Shown here: positions 36,691 to 50,523 of the stretch, piece after piece
Position numbering within the stretch: the stretch's first letter is position 1
Layout: every line of letters starts with the position of its first letter
Source: Adineta ricciae
Taxonomy: Eukaryota; Rotifera; Eurotatoria; Adinetida; Adinetidae
Direction of reading: 5' to 3'
Length of the DNA: 64,000 nucleotides
Assembly: GCA_905250025.1 (NCBI GenBank)
Contig: CAJNOJ010000027.1
Coordinates: 496,001-560,000, forward strand
The notes under the pieces: generated by a model
What the model was told of the DNA's origin: nothing
Seen by the model: only the letters and a program-made list of their open reading frames with translations
Database searches by the model: none
Program-made: the position numbers and the translations under genes

Positions 36691-37736
36691 AATAGAAAGA
36701 AGAAGAAGAAAAAAAAAGATTATTTTCATTATTGTTTTGTCCTGTCTTTTCATGTTTTCAATCAAATCTATCATATATAATAATAATACGAATAAATTTT
36801 CCATAGAGAATAAAATAATAAGTAAAGAATACTCGACATTTTCAATGAACATCTAGTGCCGGTGTTACATAGGTCGGTTCGACAACAATACACGCCATTA
36901 TTGAGAACATTAACTGGATTACATGTTGATACCGAATCCTTCACAACAAGAGTGCCGGTTACTGTTTTCTATGAACGACAAGGCGAAAACATCGACGCCT
37001 CTTTTCCGTCAGACATGATCGACTTACGCGACAATAATCATTGATTGTTGATGTTTGAATAACTTGAGCTGCAGCAGGATTCCATGTTGTTCCACATGGG
37101 TTACATGAGTAGCATGAAGATGCTCCATAACTGACTAGAAGAAAATCCGAAATTGGACAAACTTATCGATGAACTGAGTTGATTTTTACCATCAATGGAC
37201 GAGATGAATATGAATATGACGATAGGTAACATTGTCATCGATGAGCGATGAAGAATTGCACTGAGGTTGATCTTTCTTTTTTTGACACTATTAAATATGC
37301 TTCAGTACAAAACAAATATTAAATGGAAGTCAATAATTCAAGATAATTATCAAATCGAATGATGATGACCATCAATAGAACTAATAGAATAGTGACACAA
37401 AGATCAATGTCAATCATTCAAGGTGAAATTCAAATCGAATCGATTTCAATGACAAGTGTTTAACATGGAACTCATGATGTCAGATTGAATTTCCATGTAT
37501 AAATCATATGTTCTCGAATAGAATTCCGTTGTTTAGTTAATTGATGTTGTTGTGTTTCTATTTTCATCACCGAAGTTTAACTAATAATCACAGAAGTTAA
37601 AAACAATAAAAAGAACACATCTTATTCGAACAATAACAGAAAGCACTGGGGTGAGAATAGTCAATAACAAAGAAAACAAAACGTATGTCTAAAAACCTAA
37701 ACAAAGCATTCAATCGAGTGTTTTGTGTCTTTCATT
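36691..37736. other. 1.0 kb without a supported gene
   Basis: A 62-codon open frame at 36856-37044 reads like normal protein but I do not recognise it; it may be a relic. The remainder is AT-rich with repeated ATCGAAT/ATCAAT words and no clear structure. Confidence 0.5.
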
Positions 37737-38445
37737 CTATTTTTGTCCAGTTGAAAAGAGAAAAACCATGGCTGTTGAGAGTGCAACCGAGAACAAATAA
37801 TTGACTGTGGGTGAGAAGTTCTTCAAGACAAAGAATGACAAGACAAGCAAGCAAACGAGATAGAAGGCATTGTTGTAGAAGATGGAAAATGTTGTTGCTT
37901 CAAAGTCAGCGACTTCATTTTTGCGTGTTAAAACTCTATTAGACAGAATATGATGAACTTCGTTCATAGTTAACGATGAAAAATATCGTACCGATCATCT
38001 TTGTCTTTCTTGTTGGCACTTTTGTCACTGGCGAAGATTTTCGATATTTCACGGTTCACAGCTTCTTCACGTTTTTGTGCAATCCTGAAAACATTTATGC
38101 GTTATGCACAATCAGACAAAACATCGACACTAACTTGTGTTTCAGAATGAATTTCATATTCTGATAAGCTAAATTGAGAAAATACGTGCTGACAATGGTA
38201 CCAAGGATGAAATGAATGAAATAGGAGGAAAAATCCATTTGATGAATGCGCCAGAAAAGCCCTATAACATCGAAACTTCAGCTTCGATTGAACATTCTCG
38301 ACAAAATCATTAACTTACAAAGCGGTATGGCAGATACAACGGCAGCATTACCACTGAATAAAGCCCGTGATTTAGTTGTTACATTACGGCTAAAGTCTTG
38401 AAGAAGTAAATCTTCATCGCGAGATGTTGATCGTTGGTTAGACAT
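37737..38445 (-). CDS. SSR3: SSR3, translocon-associated protein gamma (TRAP-gamma)
   Basis: Four-helix ER membrane subunit of the TRAP complex beside the Sec61 channel. Exon 1 encodes [20 protein letters not shown] and [12 protein letters not shown]. The next exon gives [10 protein letters not shown] and [18 protein letters not shown], then [17 protein letters not shown] and a Lys-rich loop. The last exon is [35 protein letters not shown] and ends FLFSTGQK. These follow the human protein almost residue by residue in the conserved parts. Introns of about 50-75 bp join with correct phase (AT..GG at W; AA..G at K; CG..A at R). The ATG is at 38445. Confidence 0.95.
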
Positions 38446-38753
38446 GGTTTTTCTACTAAAATTCGATCTAACAAAAGAGTAAGAAATGAATGACTTGAAG
38501 CAATCGAATCGTCGATGTTTGGTAAAAGAATGAATCCACACGATGTTAAAATCCAGATCTAGCCACGTCTTGCCATAAACAAATCAATCAAGTCTTACGC
38601 CTTTTTTCAACCGTATCGATATACAAAAGAAATCAAATAGTAAATTTTTCGAAAATTGTTCATAATTGTTCATTTATTTACAATAAATAATGAGATTTCC
38701 ATCGATAGATGGCATTAGATAACAAAATCAAAATGAATAAAAAAACACCACTT
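38446..38753. other. Short spacer, nothing recognised
   Basis: About 300 bp between two minus-strand genes (SSR3 promoter side and 3' end of the HIT-like gene). No feature seen. Confidence 0.7.
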
Positions 38754-39684
38754 TTAAGTGCGAACGAAATGTTGATTGTTTCGAAATTCATGAAGCCAAG
38801 TCCGGTGAAAAATTTCGGGCAACCAACGTAGATAGAGTTGCTCTTCCATTTGTACATAACCAACAATTCGTTCAGTTTTAATGCGTTCAATTGTATTAAA
38901 TAAAACACGATCGGTGCGTTCGACAACATGCACATTCTTCTTCTTCTTGCCACCAACATGTAGACATAGATGAGCACCGAAATTTTCATATAAAGGGTTA
39001 ATTGCACTTAACTTTTTGCGAGCAGAAAAATAGAAATTCTCCATAAAATTATATAAAACTTTTAATTCAGTCGTTTCCTTCTTCGCTATCACGCCGATTC
39101 GAGGCGAAGAAGCAAGAAATACTAGAGTAAATTTTGATGTATTGAATTGACTAAGTGGAAGATAACGTGAAACTGGATCATTGAAACATCGATAGGCCAT
39201 TACTAAACACTTCGTTTGATATTCACTGTATTTTACTTTCGAACAGATTAAATTTTGCTCCAATCGATTCAGATAATCTTTTGACGATAGCCATTGATTG
39301 GACGATATCTAATCGAACGCGAAACAAAACTGAAAAATCAAACAATATTTTTTTAAAAAATGTTCCTACCATGCGTTGTACTTCTCGACAATAGGATTTT
39401 CTTGGAACGCAGAGATGTGCATGAAAATCAGGACACTTTTGTTTATACCAAAGTCCTCGATGAAATGAAAGAATTGTATTACTGTCGTAATCGGGCTTTT
39501 CAATGAGAAAATCTGTTATTAGTTTCATCACGTCTTTTAATTCATTCTCAGTCGGCGTTGCTTTTCGAAATTCTGCCTTGTGTTTTATAATGAAATGCGG
39601 CCGAGGTGTGAGAACATCAAAAACTAGTTCCACTGGAAGATCTGACGATGGATTCGCAGGAATATCGATCAATTGCTTAATCAT
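38754..39684 (-). CDS. Uncharacterised protein with a HIT-like HxH motif
   Basis: I do not recognise this family with certainty. Exon 1 (about 39369-39684) contains LVFDVLTPRPHFIIKHKAEF, ILSFHRGLWYKQKCPDF and FHAHLCVPRKSY. The FHAHLCV sequence recalls the histidine-triad core of HIT hydrolases, though only two of the usual three His are adjacent. The second exon (after an intron of about 60 bp) begins ISSNQWLSSKDYLNRL. It continues with RYLPLSQFNTSKFTLVFLA, YENFGAHLCLHVGG and ends WLHEFRNNQHFVRT. The total is about 290 residues. The fold is intracellular and soluble by appearance. Both exons read like real protein and join in phase, so the gene is probably real. Confidence 0.6.
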
Positions 39685-40040
39685 TGATTAGAAAGGCGTA
39701 GAGCAAGAAGCACAAGAGAGAAGAAAACAATGAAACTGCGCTTATATGAAGTTAACTAGATAAAGAAACGAGGAATAGTTGACTCGACAGCTTTGTACGT
39801 TAAGAGAGAAGAATAGTCTACAAATTTTCCGATGATGATTCATTCAGACCTCTTTGTGCTTTGTTTTCATGGGCAGAATAAAGGCAGATTTGAAATTATT
39901 ATCAAGTTTATTCATATTAAATTCAATCAGTCAAAAGAAAAAAAAAACAGATTCTATATATATAATTGCACACATTCGAAATAAGCAAAGTATACAAACG
40001 AAAAAGACGAAGTTCGATGTATTATAGTCTGAAATGTCTC
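39685..40040. other. Short spacer, nothing recognised
   Basis: Upstream DNA of the HIT-like gene and the 3' end of the aminotransferase gene, with (TA)n near 39955. No coding signal. Confidence 0.7.
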
Positions 40041-41800
<1,760 letters not shown>

Positions 41801-43834
41801 GGTTATTTTGTACCAAAATTACTTGATATATTGAACTTAATACGTTGTCTCTTATAACTACGATATGTGATACCACCTGCCGTCGATTGAATCTTGTTAC
41901 AAAGGGGTTCCGTATAAACTTCCACCATTAAGTCTTCAGACTGTCCGTCAAAATCTCTTCCCGGTCGATTTGTTTCTTGACTTAGAGAAGGAAAGATCAA
42001 GAATCGAATACTTTATGAAGTAGTGGTTGAATTCTTCACTTTATATATGCATATTCAGATAAGAAAGGGGGAGAAAAAGAGGGAGAAAAGAGAGAAAATT
42101 ATCTATCGATATTCAGATAGAGAAAAATCATTGTGTGAAGCATAGCACCTGGACAGAAGAAGAGAAAAATGCAACGGGTTACAGTCTTATGAGACACACC
42201 CCGTTCTGTGAAAAGAGAAAGAGAGTGAATAAGAGAAATAGATAAGTGCCCGAGAGAGAAAAGTTAGCTTAGATGTTAATCTTTCTGTCTCTCTCACGCT
42301 CACGCATTTCTGACGGCGCATATCCATTGAATCAAAAAAAAACGAAAGCTTTTATTGACGATGTCACCTGATGTTTCTATTGCTCTTTGTCCTTAAGAAA
42401 GTACATTTAAAAATATCATCAGCAAGCAAGAATCCAACTAAATAAATGTAAGTATAAAGTACAGACGAAGATCAATATTTCCATTTGCACTTCGATACTT
42501 AAATTTATCTAGCGGATTCTTGCTATTATAAAAGAAAGAGAACATTTGTGTGTGCATGTCTATGTTCGAACCTCACATTTACCACTCCCAGTGTTTTTCA
42601 ATTCATATAAGTATTCGCACACATTTGATATGGTGCAATGCTAGGGATAAAAGTAGGCTTAGTTTGAAAAGAATCTGATCTGTAGAATCAAGGCAATGTT
42701 CCAAGAGCACATATTTCGTGGCGAGAAGAGCAAAATGGTTGTTTCGTTATCTTGGATGAATCATTCTTTGTCAGCGCTGACGAAGTGATAAAAGTTTATA
42801 TCATGTGACCGACAATAACATAGATGTGAAAATTGCCGGATGACGATATTGATAACGAATAAATAAAGAAATCGCTTCTTTCTCTCGCTCTCTTTTTCTT
42901 CTTTATTTAATATTGATTTAGTTTTTTTTTTATTGTTTGAATAGAGGATAAAAATAACCGGAATGCTTCATCATCAAATCCTTATCATTTTTATTGATTC
43001 CAGCTCGTGATCTAGGATTTAAAAATAGTCTACAGTTGCATTTCATATCACGACTAAAGCCTGCATACATTCACATGATGTCTGATAAAGTCGATGGAAT
43101 CTTCTCGAATTTTCGCGTTTCTATACTGTCATTGAAGGATGCACCTGGTGATTGATGTCCTGTTCTAAACTAACTCTTACTGAATACTGGACAGAATCGT
43201 ATTCTAGACATCAGAATAAAACTCGAGTACGTTTTGAATATAATCAGAGATATTTCGATGTTCTTCATGGTTGATTTAACCAAAGATTAACCTCGTGTAC
43301 AATGATGCTCATTAGGTATATTTAGATGAACGATGATAAAGATAGGTGAATAGATATGAGCATTCATTGAAGTTAAATGTATTATAATTCTTCATGAATT
43401 ATCGATGTCGAAACGAAACTATCAGAGTCAGTGGTTTCTTTTGAGATAATGGTTTTATTGCATCAGATCTTTTGATAACCGATAAGAAGATGTCAAAACC
43501 AGTGTATTCACTGAATTTTCTCATATGTAGAGTTTCTTTTACTATGAAAGAGAACTTGAAGAAGAAGAAAAAATCTTGAAAAACAACTTCACTAGCCAAT
43601 TACAAATAAGTTCGATAGGTATCGTTTATACTCCCTTTAATCTTCATTTTGAACACTATCGTTCATCAATTTCTATCCGAGAATCCGATTGGCATTAATA
43701 AAAAGGCGCATGTAATATATCGGTAGTATTTACTCATATATTCTGTCCAATCAAAATCATCCAAATGGGTTGGTGAGTGAGGTGTTGTCATATTACTTTA
43801 TTGCACTTCACGATAAAATTTTTTTTTTGACTCA
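41801..43834. other. 2.0 kb divergent spacer, nothing recognised
   Basis: Between the aminotransferase start (-) and LMAN2 (+). Purine-rich (GA)n-like tracts occur at 42060-42260 and CT-rich tracts near 42280-42305 and 42880-42905. No ORF with family resemblance, and no terminal repeats of a mobile element were visible. Confidence 0.6.
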
Positions 43835-44955
43835 ATGAAATTCATTGGGAGTATCTCGTTATTGCTGATTATTCTCGTTGGATATACATATGAAGATGAA
43901 TCTGATCCATACGAAGATCGTGAGCATAGTCTAGTTCGACCATATCCATCCGGTAATGATTCGATGTTGAAAAAGAAATCCTTGAATTTATTTCTTTAGT
44001 TTTTTCCACGTCGAATTCCTATTGGCATTTACATGGCTTTTCGTTGGCTACTGATCGATACATTCGTTTAACATCAGATACTCAGAGTAAATATGGCGGA
44101 TTATGGAATATGATACCAGTGACATATGCTGATTGGGAAATGCATGTTCATTTTCATGTGCACGGAGAAGGAAAAGGATTCTTTGGTGATGGATTTGCTA
44201 TCTGGTATGCAAGAGATCCGAAACTAGACGGTAAACACGAAATTTCATCTGCATATATTTTCAGTTGACCATATGCATTATTTATAGGTCCAGTTTTTGG
44301 TTATACTGACTATTTCTATGGTTTAGCTATCATTATGGATACTTACGCTAATGATCATGAACGTCAGAAAGTATGTTACTCTTATTTGTTCAGCTGCTGA
44401 ACGAATGTCTTTTTTTAGCATATATATCCATACATCTCAGCTATCGTGAATAATGGTACACTGCATTATAATCATGATCGCGATGGCACGGATATTAGTA
44501 TTGCTGGTTGTGAATCATCCTTTCGTGGTCGTGCGACTGACACACTTGTTGCTATTCGTTATGAAAATAATCGGTTAACCGTTTCGACGGATGTCGATGG
44601 GAAAAATATCTGGGTTGTATGTTTTAGCATTGATAATGTTCATTTACCTACGAATTATTATTTGGGATTCACTGCCGCAACCGGTCAGCTCAGCGATAAT
44701 CATGATATTGTTTCAGTTCGCACTTTTCAATTAGGTGCATCTGAACAACGACGATTGGAAGACCGCAAGAATATTATGCCTGCAGCTCCAGCAGCAAAAC
44801 CAGGTTCAACTGAGAATGATACTTCGAAAGGGAGCAGTTGGTCGGTTTTGAAAATCTTCCTTCTTGTGGTATTTGTTATCTTGATCTGTTTGGGCGCTAT
44901 CGGTTCAATTTGGTATATGCGAAACTATAACCATCGGTCGAAACGATTCTATTAG
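43835..44955 (+). CDS. LMAN2: L-type lectin LMAN2/VIP36-like cargo receptor
   Basis: Type I membrane lectin that sorts high-mannose glycoproteins between ER and Golgi. It opens with a signal peptide (KFIGSISLLLIILVGYTY). Then come REHSLVRPYPS and the lectin domain: YGGLWNMIPVTYADWEMHVH, HGEGKGFFGDGFAIWYARD, GPVFGYTDYFYGLAIIMDTY, YPYISAIVNNGTLHYNHDRD, LAVRY-like VAIRYENNRLTV and YYLGFTAATGQLSDNHDIVS. One transmembrane helix (SVLKIFLLVVFVILICLGA) precedes a short tail ending KRFY, exactly the VIP36 ER-export signal. Calcium/sugar residues D and N in DTYANDH are present. Three short introns. VIPL (LMAN2L) is the close alternative. Confidence 0.93.
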
Positions 44956-45347
44956 AATGTTTTAGAATACTTTTGTGAACTAATCGAGAATGATAATACT
45001 CAATGTATAATCGTCTTATTTATATAGGTTATTTTTCTTATAATACGCTCAAACAAAATTTTCTTTGTGATAATCTTCTGTGATGCCACTGGAATACCCA
45101 TTGTATTTTTAACAAGAAATTTAATTCGTAAATAAACAAATGTTTCACGTACACATCAGTCGATAGTCTATTCGATTACACGCGACTCTCTGAATACAGT
45201 AGTAGTTCGTAAAAAGTGGCGGCGGAGGAGAACAACAAAATATGATGGTGTATGTAAAGAACGAAAGAAAGGCACAACTGATTCATTTCTGCTTCTTATC
45301 GCTTTGCAAAGGCAAAAGACTATTGACTCGGTACATTGGAGGTCATT
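44956..45347. other. Short spacer, nothing recognised
   Basis: 3' UTR of LMAN2 and upstream region of MMADHC, including a GC-richer GGCGGCGGAGGAG stretch near 45222. The frame open from 45242 is not supported. Confidence 0.6.
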
Positions 45348-46244
45348 ATGGATCGTCTTTTAGCATCTTCTTCTTCTCGTTCATTGTTATGTCTTCTTCC
45401 AACACGTCATTTGTCATCATTTAAACCGACATCATCCGAACTGAGATCTCGAGCGGTGTTAAGTCTCGTCAATCAATTCGAATCATCCAAACAACGTCCA
45501 TCGGTTCCATCTTTAACAAGCTTCGATTCGACCAATGAACTGAACACACTTTTTCCTTTACCAGGACACGTCGGATTCGCCAGTCTCGAAACCAAAAAGC
45601 TACTCAAACAGAATTTAAATCATGTTAACAATGATTTATTAAAACAAGTCAATACTATAAAGGATATTCTATCAGCACCGAAGAAAATCGAAGGAGAATA
45701 TTTCGAAGTTCGTAGTTACAATTGCTCACATAAGATTCGTTCAGAATTCAATTCATTATTTCTTAATTACGATACTGTAACACAACCGCTAACAGCCATT
45801 ACAATAGTATTTCAAACGGAATCCGATATGTCAAAGTGGTCTATCAAAATCGAAGAAGAACGAAAACAATTGACTGAAAAATTCATTCAAGTCGCCCAAG
45901 AAATATCAACTTATCTTAGTAATCAACAATATTGGGTTGACTTTATTGATCCATCGAATGGTAAACCCTATTACGGTCCACCAACATCCGATGCTCTTTT
46001 CGAAACTGATGAACGTTTCCGACACTTCGGCTTGAATGTTGTTGATCTAGGCTGCTGTCGCGTAATCGAACATCTCCAACATGGTAACTGCAACTTTGAC
46101 GAAAAAACAAACATCTCTTTTCATTTTCTTCTAGGCACGAATGTATTCGTTGGTTGTATATTTACAAGTGCACCAAAGGCCGATCCAAGTATTCAACATT
46201 TACTGAAGGAATTTCGAACCCAGCATCCTACACAACAAGATTAA
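45348..46244 (+). CDS. MMADHC: MMADHC (cblD), cobalamin trafficking protein
   Basis: Directs vitamin B12 to cytosolic methionine synthase and mitochondrial methylmalonyl-CoA mutase. The N-terminus is Ser/Arg/Leu-rich (DRLLASSSSRSLLCLLPTR), like a mitochondrial presequence. The core shows FPLPGHVGF, RSEFNSLF, LTAITIVFQTESDMSKWS, IEEERKQLTEKFIQVAQEI, YWVDFIDPSNGKPYYGPPTS, LFETDERFRHFGLNVVDLGC and CRVIEHLQHGTNVFVGCIF. These match human MMADHC closely through the C-terminal nitroreductase-like domain. One intron (about 46085-46135) splits the HG-T codon region. The first ATG of the frame is 45348. Stop TAA is at 46242-46244. Confidence 0.95.
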   Translation: MDRLLASSSSRSLLCLLPTRHLSSFKPTSSELRSRAVLSLVNQFESSKQRPSVPSLTSFDSTNELNTLFPLPGHVGFASLETKKLLKQNLNHVNNDLLKQVNTIKDILSAPKKIEGEYFEVRSYNCSHKIRSEFNSLFLNYDTVTQPLTAITIVFQTESDMSKWSIKIEEERKQLTEKFIQVAQEISTYLSNQQYWVDFIDPSNGKPYYGPPTSDALFETDERFRHFGLNVVDLGCCRVIEHLQHGNCNFDEKTNISFHFLLGTNVFVGCIFTSAPKADPSIQHLLKEFRTQHPTQQD

Positions 46245-47135
46245 TAATTTTATTTTCAATAGATTATAAACAAATCACATCGTCGTGAAAGACTATTTAT
46301 ATAGATTTCTTAATCAATAAAACATAAGCACAACGAAAAGAAAGACACATTTCTGTCGATCACATGTTCGAGACGTTACTAGATGATGCTGAATGAAGCA
46401 CGATCGTCGATTATTTCTTTCTTATGCTAATTTTCTTTTAAGATAATATGGAAAATAGACATGCACTTCAAATGGATTAGATTGTCGCAAATTAATGCTG
46501 ATGATTCAATCAAGTAATTTGAAACATTTTACAATTCAGCAGCCAGATCACATGCAGACTCATAAACTGATGAATAGAGTCAATCTGTTGCTATAGTAGA
46601 GAAAAAAAGTAAAGAAAAAGAACGCGAGAGGGAAAAAATTCTCATTCTTCGTCAAGAACGACTCAATCTGTGACAAGGGCGTTCTACCGCATTTTCTTTC
46701 TTTTCATTCTTATGCTCAACATTTGTCATTTTAGTCTACAGTTGTGCACGCCACTTCCCTTCTTCTTCTTCTTTTTTCTTACACACATTTATTAAAAAGC
46801 TGTTGCCTTTCATTTCGAAAGGCATTCGTTTTCTTCGATCATTAACATACGTTTTGTTGTTAAATACAAATCTATTAAAGGTAAATTGACTCAACATTTT
46901 ACCTAACTTTGCAAATGATTGATTATCAAAAAAAATAAGAATAGCAGCATTTATATACGATATTTTCGTGTATTGTATATTAACATTGAATCTTGGACGG
47001 TATAAAGAGTGACAAGTTATAAGAAGGAAAGAAATTACGATAGTAGACACTCTAGTCAACAGTGCCTATGCTCGATTATGTTGTTTTTTTTTGCTTTTAG
47101 TCGTATCGCATTCGTACATAGCATAATTTTTAACA
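46245..47135. other. Intergenic stretch, nothing recognised
   Basis: AT-rich, with no recognisable gene. The minus frames at 46736-47059 and 47056-47473 run opposite to the ninjurin gene's first exon and its upstream DNA and are treated as shadows. Confidence 0.6.
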
Positions 47136-48088
47136 ATGCATTCGGACTCCGACGATGCCAATCGGCCAAAACCACCTGTTCGCGCAGAATATGCAAACGA
47201 CGCTCAACAAGAACCTTTCTTGCCCAAAGTACCAACACGAATGGATGTACCTGAACAAAATACGTCAACTTTGTCGCGTCCGGTAAGAAAACGAATTGTT
47301 TGAAACTCAGATTCCACATGGGAAATTATATTTCTCTCATCTTGTGACATCATATGATAAACTATAGGAGGAATATTGATGATGTCGACTAAATAAACAT
47401 CTGCATAGTCTGTTTTCGTGAAACATAAATAAATCTGGTGCCTACTTGCTAAAGTATAATAACGAGACGACAAAGCTAGAAAATACTGTACTACAAAGAA
47501 AAGAAAAATGATGCCAGTAAGAGTTAAATTGATATTGAAGTGAAAGATTTTATACTCGTTTTGATGTGTGTTCGTTTTTGTTTCTTTAGACTGAATGCAC
47601 TTGCAATTATAATCGTTACGCTACGAAAAAGACAATTAGTAAGATGATTGTATTCACTCAACAAAATATAATTTCATTTTCCTCTTCAGGTCACGGTTTC
47701 TTAGAATTTGCTTTACTCAGTACGTGAAATTTGTTTTCTCTTTTCGTAGAAATCACTTTTTTATGTTTGTACAGCTAGTAATGCAATGCAGTTACGAACA
47801 TTAATCACTCAAAAGCAACGAGATGGAATTTGGATTGCTTCTCTCATTCTTGTTTGTGTATCGATACTCGCACAAATAGGCTTAGCGTTTCTTCTCACTG
47901 TCGTCGGCAAAGGTAACATTCAAAATCCACAAAAACAAATCAGATTAGAACGGTATAACAACTTGGTCTTATTCATTACCATGTTAATTTCCATAATCAA
48001 TGTGATAATCAATGTCTTCATGTCGACAACAGATCCAAAGAAATACTTAGACTCTTCTTCTTTGGATATCTTAGGAAAAAATAGTTAA
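47136..48088 (+). CDS. NINJ: Ninjurin (NINJ) family membrane protein
   Basis: Ninjurins are small double-pass membrane proteins; NINJ1 oligomerises to rupture the plasma membrane during lytic death. Exon 1 gives a hydrophilic, proline/acidic N-terminus. Short exons then encode NYNRYATKKTI, HGFLEFALLTSNAMQLRTLI (the amphipathic helix region) and QKQRDGIWIASLILVCVSIL, then AQIGLAFLLTVVGKGNI (first membrane helix). RLERYNNLVLFITMLISIIN and VIINVFMSTTD (second helix) follow. The order and hydrophobic pattern are diagnostic of ninjurin. The N-terminal ~65 residues are family-variable. Four exons, stop at 48086-48088. Confidence 0.9.
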
Positions 48089-48613
48089 AATTCTTCTTCG
48101 TTCTGTTCTATATGTAATCATTTTGAATATTTTATCGGATGATGTCGATATCTAATCCTTTTTCTCTTCTGTCATTAAATCGTGTGTTGCTCTTCGGAAA
48201 AAAAAGGTAAATATGAATTTGGCTCAGCTCTTATCTATACCATCTTTGTGCACCGAGTAAAAAACACGAAAAGGAAAAAGAAAAGTCAAACAAGATGACG
48301 TCAACTACGACAACAAATTTATTTTTTTCTATGTGAACATAGAGAAAAATATAGCATAGAACGACAATATATATATATATATATACGAGAGGTATGATGC
48401 GTTGAAAAAGAAAGGCCGGTAACCTCACAGTCTTCGCGTCTAGTCTGGCAAAAACACGTTTCTTTTTTCTTATTCGACAACGCACAGTGGCTGTTTTTTC
48501 TTGTGTAACATACGCGTTCGCAGTCGAAACGTACAAACAGATTCTCGCCTCTACATCGAGCACTTCAGGAATCACCTAGAACCAACGACGAAAAAACGAA
48601 AAGCAACAATCCA
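48089..48613. other. Short spacer with a TA microsatellite
   Basis: (AT)n at about 48368-48386. The 114-codon minus frame at 48231-48575 has no family resemblance. Confidence 0.7.
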
Positions 48614-50061
48614 ATGAGTGAATCAACTGTTCGACATTCCAATCCCTTTTGGATCGATGAAAAACATGAATTCATTTCAAATCTATTAAAACATCCGCGA
48701 ATCATTCATGCAGAATCAGCAGCCAACAATGATGAATATGATGTTGTCATTATCGGCACGGGCTATTCAGGCATTTCGTGTGCTTATTGGCTACGAAAAT
48801 TATATCCTGTTGAGCGTTTTCCACGAATATTGTTATTAGAGAAAAATGCTCGACCCTGTTCAGGTGCTTCTGGTCGTAATGGTGGTTTTCTTTGGCCAAG
48901 CTATGATTACTTAGCAGGTTATGTCGAAGATTTTGGCTATGAAAATGCCTGTCAATGGGTAGATTTTCAGCACGAAAATATTCGACAAATAGCAGAGGCT
49001 ATCAAAGAAAATCATATTGATTGTGACGTTAATTTAACACGTGGTAACGCTGCTCTCGCTCGGAACAGTGAAGAACTGAAACTCATTGTTCAATCCTATG
49101 ATATTATTGAAGGTTATATCAAGAAACATCCCGAATCAAAAATGACGATGGACAACATCGAATTTTGGGACGAAAAGAAATGTCAAGAAATGTTGCATTC
49201 GGATAAATTTATTGGCGCAATGTTCATGCGTGAATCAGGGACTGTTTGGGTAGCAAAACTTGTCTATGGTCTATTGAAATACTGTTTAGATCAGCCTGGT
49301 GTGGATTTAATTACACAAGGTAAAGTTATTCGTATTGAAGATTCGAATAAAGTCATTCTGGAGAACGGTCGAGTGATTGTGGCCCGACAAGCTATTGTTC
49401 ATGCAACGAATGCGTATGCTGTTGAATATCTCGATTTTGTTCGAGGAAAACTCATTCCAACACGTGGACAATGCAGTCTTTCAAAACCTATGGAGATGAT
49501 CTTCTGGCCATTTGGTTTATCAGCACATGACGGAAGAGAATACTATCATCAATCGCCCAAGGATGGTCGAATTATGTTAGGTGGTTGTCGATGGAGAAGT
49601 CCTGATACGGAACATCTTAATCAAAATGATTCCGAAATTAACGAACTGATTCGCGAAGAACATCAACGATTTTTTAGCCAGTGGCATCCAGGTATTGGAG
49701 CAAACGATCACACAGTCGAAATCGAACAAGAATGGACAGGTATTATGGGATTTACTGTTGATGAACTACCATTCGTCGGTCCATTACCAGGCGACAACAA
49801 ACAATTCTTGCTATGTGGTTACAACGGTGAGACTTGACTCATTTGATCAAAGAGACTATATACGTTTCTTATTCGTCTTTAGGAAACGGAATGCCGAATA
49901 TATTTTTATGCGCAAAAGCTATCGCTCGAATGATTGCAAATGATGATCCTTACAAGGAAGGGAAAGAGAACCATACCGTTACTTTTCTTAAAATGTTTTT
50001 ACCAGAACGGTTTCTTAATTCAACAACGAAAGATTCATCAGTATCAGAAAACGGACATTGA
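48614..50061 (+). CDS. FAD-dependent oxidoreductase of the DAO superfamily (fungal-like)
   Basis: Flavin enzyme of the D-amino-acid oxidase/glycine oxidase fold. The Rossmann dinucleotide motif is DVVIIGTGYSGISCAYWL near residue 43; the second FAD contact is LLLEKNARPCSGASGRNGG with FLWPSYDY. A substrate-domain block follows (NVNLTRGNAAL-like), then ATNAYAVEYLDFVRGKLIP, EQEWTGIMGFTVDELPFVG and FLLCGYNGNGMPNIFLCAKA. One intron (about 49828-49883) splits the final Gly-Asn-Gly. About 465 residues. The RNGGxLWP and GxxxDxLPxVG blocks are those of a large fungal family with no set substrate. An origin by transfer is inferred, weaker than for the aminotransferase. Confidence 0.88.
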
Positions 50062-50523
50062 GAAATCCTTTTTTCTTTTGAATTCTTGTTCCATGATAAT
50101 TCGTAGATAGAACCAATTGTTCTCTTTTCTTTTTACTATTCATCAAAAATAAATTAAAATCGCCTGTGCAGCCGTACAAAAGTCAATAATTCATAATGAA
50201 TATGGTGATGTGTCTATTTTTAATATATGAGAAGACTTATGACGTACGGAGAAAGTTGATATGAACCAATTGCATTTCGATCGAGGGGAATGAAGATTCA
50301 CGACTCATCATTCTTGGCATACTAAAGTAATCATTATATCGAAAAACCCTACGTCATTCTTTTCTTATCTTTCTATATTTCTCTTGCCTCTCTTTTTCTC
50401 GTATTTTTCGTTTACCTAACATACCGAGAATCCTATCTTACATAACCAGACAAACACGTCTTTATTCGACTCAGAGGTACATTTCTTCTTCCAAGATAGT
50501 AGCTAACTGCACCACTTACACGA
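50062..50523. other. Short spacer, nothing recognised
   Basis: 3' UTR of the oxidoreductase gene (AATAAATTAAA near 50148) and upstream of the GFRP-like gene. No other feature. Confidence 0.7.

Noticed and set aside
41960-43830. Possible transposon in the long spacer before LMAN2
   Set aside because: No terminal repeats, target duplications or transposase-like frames could be seen.
47056-47473. Minus-strand open frames opposite the ninjurin first exon
   Set aside because: The plus strand gives a spliced, family-matching protein; the minus frames match nothing.
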